A stretch of 33,206 nucleotides of DNA from an uncultured Clostridia bacterium (GTDB lineage: Bacteria > Bacillota > Clostridia > Christensenellales > Borkfalkiaceae). The notes under the pieces were generated by a model. It made no database searches, was not told the origin of the DNA, and saw only the letters and a list, made by a program, of their open reading frames with translations. A program made the translations under genes and the position numbers. This document shows positions 30,387-33,206 of this stretch, piece after piece. Numbering within the stretch: position 1 is the first letter of the stretch; each line of letters begins with the position of its first letter. Where the stretch lies: the NCBI GenBank assembly GCA_947627515.1, contig CANQWI010000008.1:1-33206 (forward strand), given 5' to 3'.

Positions 30387-31372
30387 CTGTCTGCCTCCTT
30401 TTTCCTGCGTCCCGCAAGATTGGAGATGAGAACGAACAGTACGATCACGACGAAGATGATGGTCGTGAGTGCCCAGAAGGAGGAGAGCGTCACGGCGGTG
30501 TGGGCATTCCCCTTCATCGTGGCGTTGAACACATAGGTGGAGATCGTCTCAAAGCCCGCGGGACGGGTGTAGACGGTGACGATGTAATCGTCGAGGGAGA
30601 GCGTCACGGCGAGCATGAAGCCCGATATTACGCCCGGGATGATCTGAGGGAGCACGACCTGCATGAGTGCCTTGAAGGGACTCGCGCCGAGATCCAGCGC
30701 GGCCTCATACAGGGAATTGTCCATCTGCTTGAGCTTCGGCATGACGGAGAGCACGACAAAGGGCGTGCATATGACCATATGACCGATGAGGAGGGTAAAG
30801 TAGGATTTTCCGAGGCCTACCGCGACAAAGGTGACCGCAAGAGCGAGAGCGGTGACGATCTCCGCATTGATCACAGGGATCTGCGAAACGGCGTGGATGG
30901 CGGTTTTCATCCTCTTTTTGCAGTAATACATCCCGAGCGCACCCATCGTGCCGAGGACCGTCGAGAGCGTCGCCGCAAGGAATGCAAGAAGGAAGGTGTT
31001 CCCGATCATGCCGAGCACCTTGGGATTGGTAAAGAGGTCGCTGTAGTGCTTGAAGGAAAAGCCCTGAAAGCGGCCGATCATGTCCGTCTTGTCAAAGCTG
31101 TAGACGGCGAGAAGGAGAATGGGGAGATACAAAAGAAGGAGCACGAGCCCGACAAAGCCCGCCTTGAGACAGCTCTTGAGCAGCCTCCTGTTCCCCTTTT
31201 TTCTTTTGGCGCGAGAGTCGGCTACGGCGAGCTCCTGTCTCGACGTCAATTTTTTGCACAAAAGAACAATGATGGCCGCGCCGAGCCCGAGAACGAGCAG
31301 CCCGAGAACGATACATACGGCAATGGCACCGTTTGGAATCACTGCAAGGAGAGGAAGAGATACATGTGTCAT
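30383..31372 (-). CDS. potC: Polyamine ABC transporter permease PotC, with N-terminal extension
   Basis: This encodes 329 residues, about 65 more than usual. The extra N-terminal part contains one TM helix (VCIVLGLLVLGLGAAIIVLL) and a basic stretch (RAKRKKGNRR). The PotC body begins near LKAGFVGLVLLLLYLPILLLAVYSF with six TM helices. The EAA loop EAALDLGASPFKALMQVVLP docks with PotA. The start codon overlaps the potB stop (ATGA) and GGGG lies upstream, so the extension looks genuine; an internal start near the second helix is the alternative. The potD start overlaps its stop. It forms the channel with PotB. Confidence 0.92.
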   Translation of the reverse strand: MTHVSLPLLAVIPNGAIAVCIVLGLLVLGLGAAIIVLLCKKLTSRQELAVADSRAKRKKGNRRLLKSCLKAGFVGLVLLLLYLPILLLAVYSFDKTDMIGRFQGFSFKHYSDLFTNPKVLGMIGNTFLLAFLAATLSTVLGTMGALGMYYCKKRMKTAIHAVSQIPVINAEIVTALALAVTFVAVGLGKSYFTLLIGHMVICTPFVVLSVMPKLKQMDNSLYEAALDLGASPFKALMQVVLPQIIPGVISGFMLAVTLSLDDYIVTVYTRPAGFETISTYVFNATMKGNAHTAVTLSSFWALTTIIFVVIVLFVLISNLAGRRKKEADR

Positions 31373-32178
31373 AGGTCTGTCCCCCTTACATTTTCTTCGG
31401 ATTTGAACCCGCCCGTGAGCAGGGTAGAGACGAATACGACGATGAGAAGCACGAGCGCGACCATCGAGCCCATATGCCAGTCGCTCCCGAAGTATTCATA
31501 GATAAATTTACCGATGATGGTCACCTTGGCATTGCCAAGCATGTCCGAGACGACATAGTTCGTCATAGAGGGGAGAAAGACCATCGTCACGCCGCTCATG
31601 ATGCCGGGCATCGAGAGGGGAAGCGTGATACGGAAAAAGGTCGTGACGGGGCCCGCGCCGAGGTCCTTGCTTGCCTCATAGAGTGACTCGTCGATCTTGA
31701 GCATCGTCGTATAGAGCGGGAGCACCATGAAGGGCAGAAAATCGTACACCATGCCGACGATCGTCTTGAAGATGTTCGCACCCGACAGCCCCGACATGGC
31801 GTCTGCCTGAGAGAGCAGGTTGAAGAACTCGCGGATGGCATTGACGCGGAGCACGAAATTGATCCACATCGGGAGCACAAAGAGCATGAGAATGACAAAC
31901 TTCTTTTTGAGCTTGCTCCTTGCGAGGATGAGTGCCACGGGATAGGCGATGAGAAGGCAGATCACCGTCGTGATGAGCGCGATCACGATGGAATAGACGA
32001 TCGTGGAGAGCTTTGTGGGGTCCGAAAAGAACCGTAGAAAGTTCGAGAAGGAGAGATGCATCTGCCTGTCCGTAAATGCGTAAAAGAGGATAACGCACAT
32101 CGGTACAATGACAAAGAAGAGCAGAAAGACGGCATAGGGGATGCAGAGCGTCTTTCTCGAGAAGCGGGGGAGCTTCAT
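31369..32178 (-). CDS. potB: Polyamine ABC transporter permease PotB
   Basis: This encodes 269 residues, the usual PotB length. Six TM helices are visible, the first at about residues 10-30 ([20 protein letters not shown]). [16 protein letters not shown] is the conserved PotB periplasmic/TM segment, and [20 protein letters not shown] is the EAA loop that contacts the ATPase. The start overlaps the potA stop and the stop overlaps potC, so potA-potB-potC-potD are one tightly coupled operon on the minus strand. Confidence 0.94.
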   Translation of the reverse strand: MKLPRFSRKTLCIPYAVFLLFFVIVPMCVILFYAFTDRQMHLSFSNFLRFFSDPTKLSTIVYSIVIALITTVICLLIAYPVALILARSKLKKKFVILMLFVLPMWINFVLRVNAIREFFNLLSQADAMSGLSGANIFKTIVGMVYDFLPFMVLPLYTTMLKIDESLYEASKDLGAGPVTTFFRITLPLSMPGIMSGVTMVFLPSMTNYVVSDMLGNAKVTIIGKFIYEYFGSDWHMGSMVALVLLIVVFVSTLLTGGFKSEENVRGTDL

Positions 32179-33206
32179 GCCTCATCCTCCTTTGCCTTGG
32201 GTTTTAAGGAGAGCTTGATCTTTTCTTTGGGGATAATGACGGAGACATAGTCGTTTTCGTTCCAAAGGTCCTCGGTCGCAAAGACAAAATCCTCGTCCTC
32301 GTCGCTGTCGCCTGTGCGGACAATGACACGGTAGTGGTCGCCCTTGTAGATGATGGAGACGATGTGGCCGGTCGTTCCGCCCGCATCCTCGTCGTCGCTG
32401 ATGGTAATGTCGTTGAGGCCGACCTCGACGCGGACCTCGGTGCCCGTGAGGTCGAGTTTTTCGCCCGTTTTTGTGATGAGATAGCCCTCCTCATCGAGAT
32501 GGCTCTCGGGATAAAGCTGCGTGACGTCGCAGTCGAATTCTCCGTTTGCGAATTCGACCGTATTGCGCTTTGTGATCGTGCCGTCGAAGAGGTTGCTCGT
32601 GTATTTGGGCTTCATAAGATGGATGCCGTCGGGAGCGACGCTGAGGCCGATCCTCTCGCCGACCCGCCTGCTCTCGGTGCTTTGGATGATCACCTCAAAC
32701 TTGCCGACCTGCACCGTGATCTCATAGTGGATGCCCTTGAACACGACGGAGATGACCTCACCCTTGAGCGTTCCCTCCTCGGCAGGGACCATCCTGACAT
32801 CCTCGGGACGCACGACAACGTCCACGAGCTCGTTGACCTCGAAATCATCCACGCATTCAAACGTTTTCCCGCAGAATCTGACCCTATGCGGCCCGACGAC
32901 GGTCCCGTTGAATATGTTGCTTTCGCCGATGAAGTCCGCGACGAAGGTGTTTGCGGGCTCGTTGTAGATCTTGGTGGGGGAGCCGATCTGCTGGACGACG
33001 CCGTCCGACATGACGACGATTGTATCCGACATCGTGAGTGCCTCCTCCTGATCGTGGGTGACATAGATAAAGGTGATGCCGAGGCGGTCATGCATCTTTT
33101 TGAGCTCAATCTGCATCTCCTTGCGCATCTTGAGGTCGAGGGCCCCGAGAGGCTCGTCGAGAAGAAGGATCTCTGGCTCGTTGCCGATGGCACGGGCGAT
33201 CGCGAC
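32175..33206 (-). CDS. potA: Polyamine ABC transporter ATPase PotA, C-terminal part (cut by the window edge)
   Basis: The frame is open to the right edge, giving 343 visible residues. They begin inside the ATPase: [19 protein letters not shown] (Walker B, D-loop) and [14 protein letters not shown] (H-loop). After IGESN, a MalK-like TOBE region follows. From about SNIFNG onward, a ~100-residue unit is present twice: [10 protein letters not shown]...[17 protein letters not shown] and [10 protein letters not shown]...[17 protein letters not shown]. The whole protein would be near 500 residues, against ~360 for ordinary PotA. It powers polyamine import with PotBCD. The Walker A motif and the promoter lie outside the window. 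Confidence 0.93.
   Translation of the reverse strand, partial: VAIARAIGNEPEILLLDEPLGALDLKMRKEMQIELKKMHDRLGITFIYVTHDQEEALTMSDTIVVMSDGVVQQIGSPTKIYNEPANTFVADFIGESNIFNGTVVGPHRVRFCGKTFECVDDFEVNELVDVVVRPEDVRMVPAEEGTLKGEVISVVFKGIHYEITVQVGKFEVIIQSTESRRVGERIGLSVAPDGIHLMKPKYTSNLFDGTITKRNTVEFANGEFDCDVTQLYPESHLDEEGYLITKTGEKLDLTGTEVRVEVGLNDITISDDEDAGGTTGHIVSIIYKGDHYRVIVRTGDSDEDEDFVFATEDLWNENDYVSVIIPKEKIKLSLKPKAKEDEA
32199..32921 (-). repeat. Tandem duplication of the C-terminal TOBE-like domain inside potA
   Basis: Unit 1 (about 32610-32921) and unit 2 (about 32199-32597) share the same order of motifs: SN-[IL]-F-[ND]-GT, a strand with F...G-x-F-x-C, a V-R/V-E-V strand, then G-x-[IV]-x-S-[IV]-x-[FY]-KG-x-HY. 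The nucleotide sequences have diverged, so the duplication is old. Unit 2 has a longer acidic loop (ISDDEDAGG). Confidence 0.75.

Noticed and set aside
30362-31501. 379-residue plus-strand ORF opposite potC
   Set aside because: It is a charged, His/Glu-rich shadow of a clear permease gene and spans the potB/potC and potC/potD junctions.
1-33206. tRNA, rRNA, riboswitch, insertion sequence or integrase genes
   Set aside because: I saw no cloverleaf, rRNA segment, known riboswitch core, transposase or recombinase reading frame. A covariance-model scan was not possible here, so small RNAs could be missed.

Overview
The window looks like a chromosomal segment of a Gram-positive, probably spore-forming Clostridia-type bacterium (Bacillota). 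The evidence is a CwlD-type germination amidase, ThiI beside a NifS-type cysteine desulfurase, a class A penicillin-binding protein, DegV, a potABCD operon, mutS-mutL-miaA in one run, AGGAGG-type ribosome sites and many consensus sigma-A promoters with 17-bp spacers. Most of it is GC-rich, densely packed housekeeping DNA in which consecutive genes overlap by ATGA. I cannot name the species.

Layout. 1-290 is the 3' end of a gene that enters from the left, possibly a nitrilase-family hydrolase. 291-567 has no gene but carries short repeats and three hairpins. 568-2712 is an AT-richer accessory module: a small helix-turn-helix protein and a zinc-ribbon plus leucine-rich-repeat protein form one minus-strand unit, and a XRE regulator is divergent to it across a region with repeated ATAGCA half-sites. 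degV (minus) is followed by a divergent pair for an NfnAB-type flavin/iron-sulfur complex. Next come cwlD, an acyl-ACP thioesterase, two small two-TM proteins, a cysteine desulfurase and thiI. A class A PBP on the minus strand is convergent with thiI and overlaps it. 13495-22088 is one long plus-strand run: cobB-miaB-mutS-mutL-miaA-ynbB-like. upp is on the minus strand. 22979-28592 is a membrane-centred cluster: an SPFH protein, a two-TM protein, an ABC-2 exporter pair, a multi-TM protein, a ribbon-helix-helix protein and a one-TM protein. The right end is potD-potC-potB-potA on the minus strand, with potA cut by the window edge.

How the genes work together. ThiI and the desulfurase form a tRNA thiolation pair. 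MiaA and MiaB make ms2i6A37 in tRNA, and MutS/MutL carry out mismatch repair. PotABCD should import polyamines; its PotA has a duplicated C-terminal domain and its PotD carries inserts plus a C-terminal membrane anchor.

The most unusual signal is a short dispersed palindrome, consensus AGTACTATGTCWGACATAAT. It occurs five times: at the start codon of the small HTH gene, in two intergenic regions, and inside the miaA and PBP coding sequences in different reading frames. Other notable points are the LRR/XRE/HTH module with a candidate operator, and three strong promoters whose -10 boxes lie only 6-9 nt before the start codon, which suggests leaderless mRNAs.
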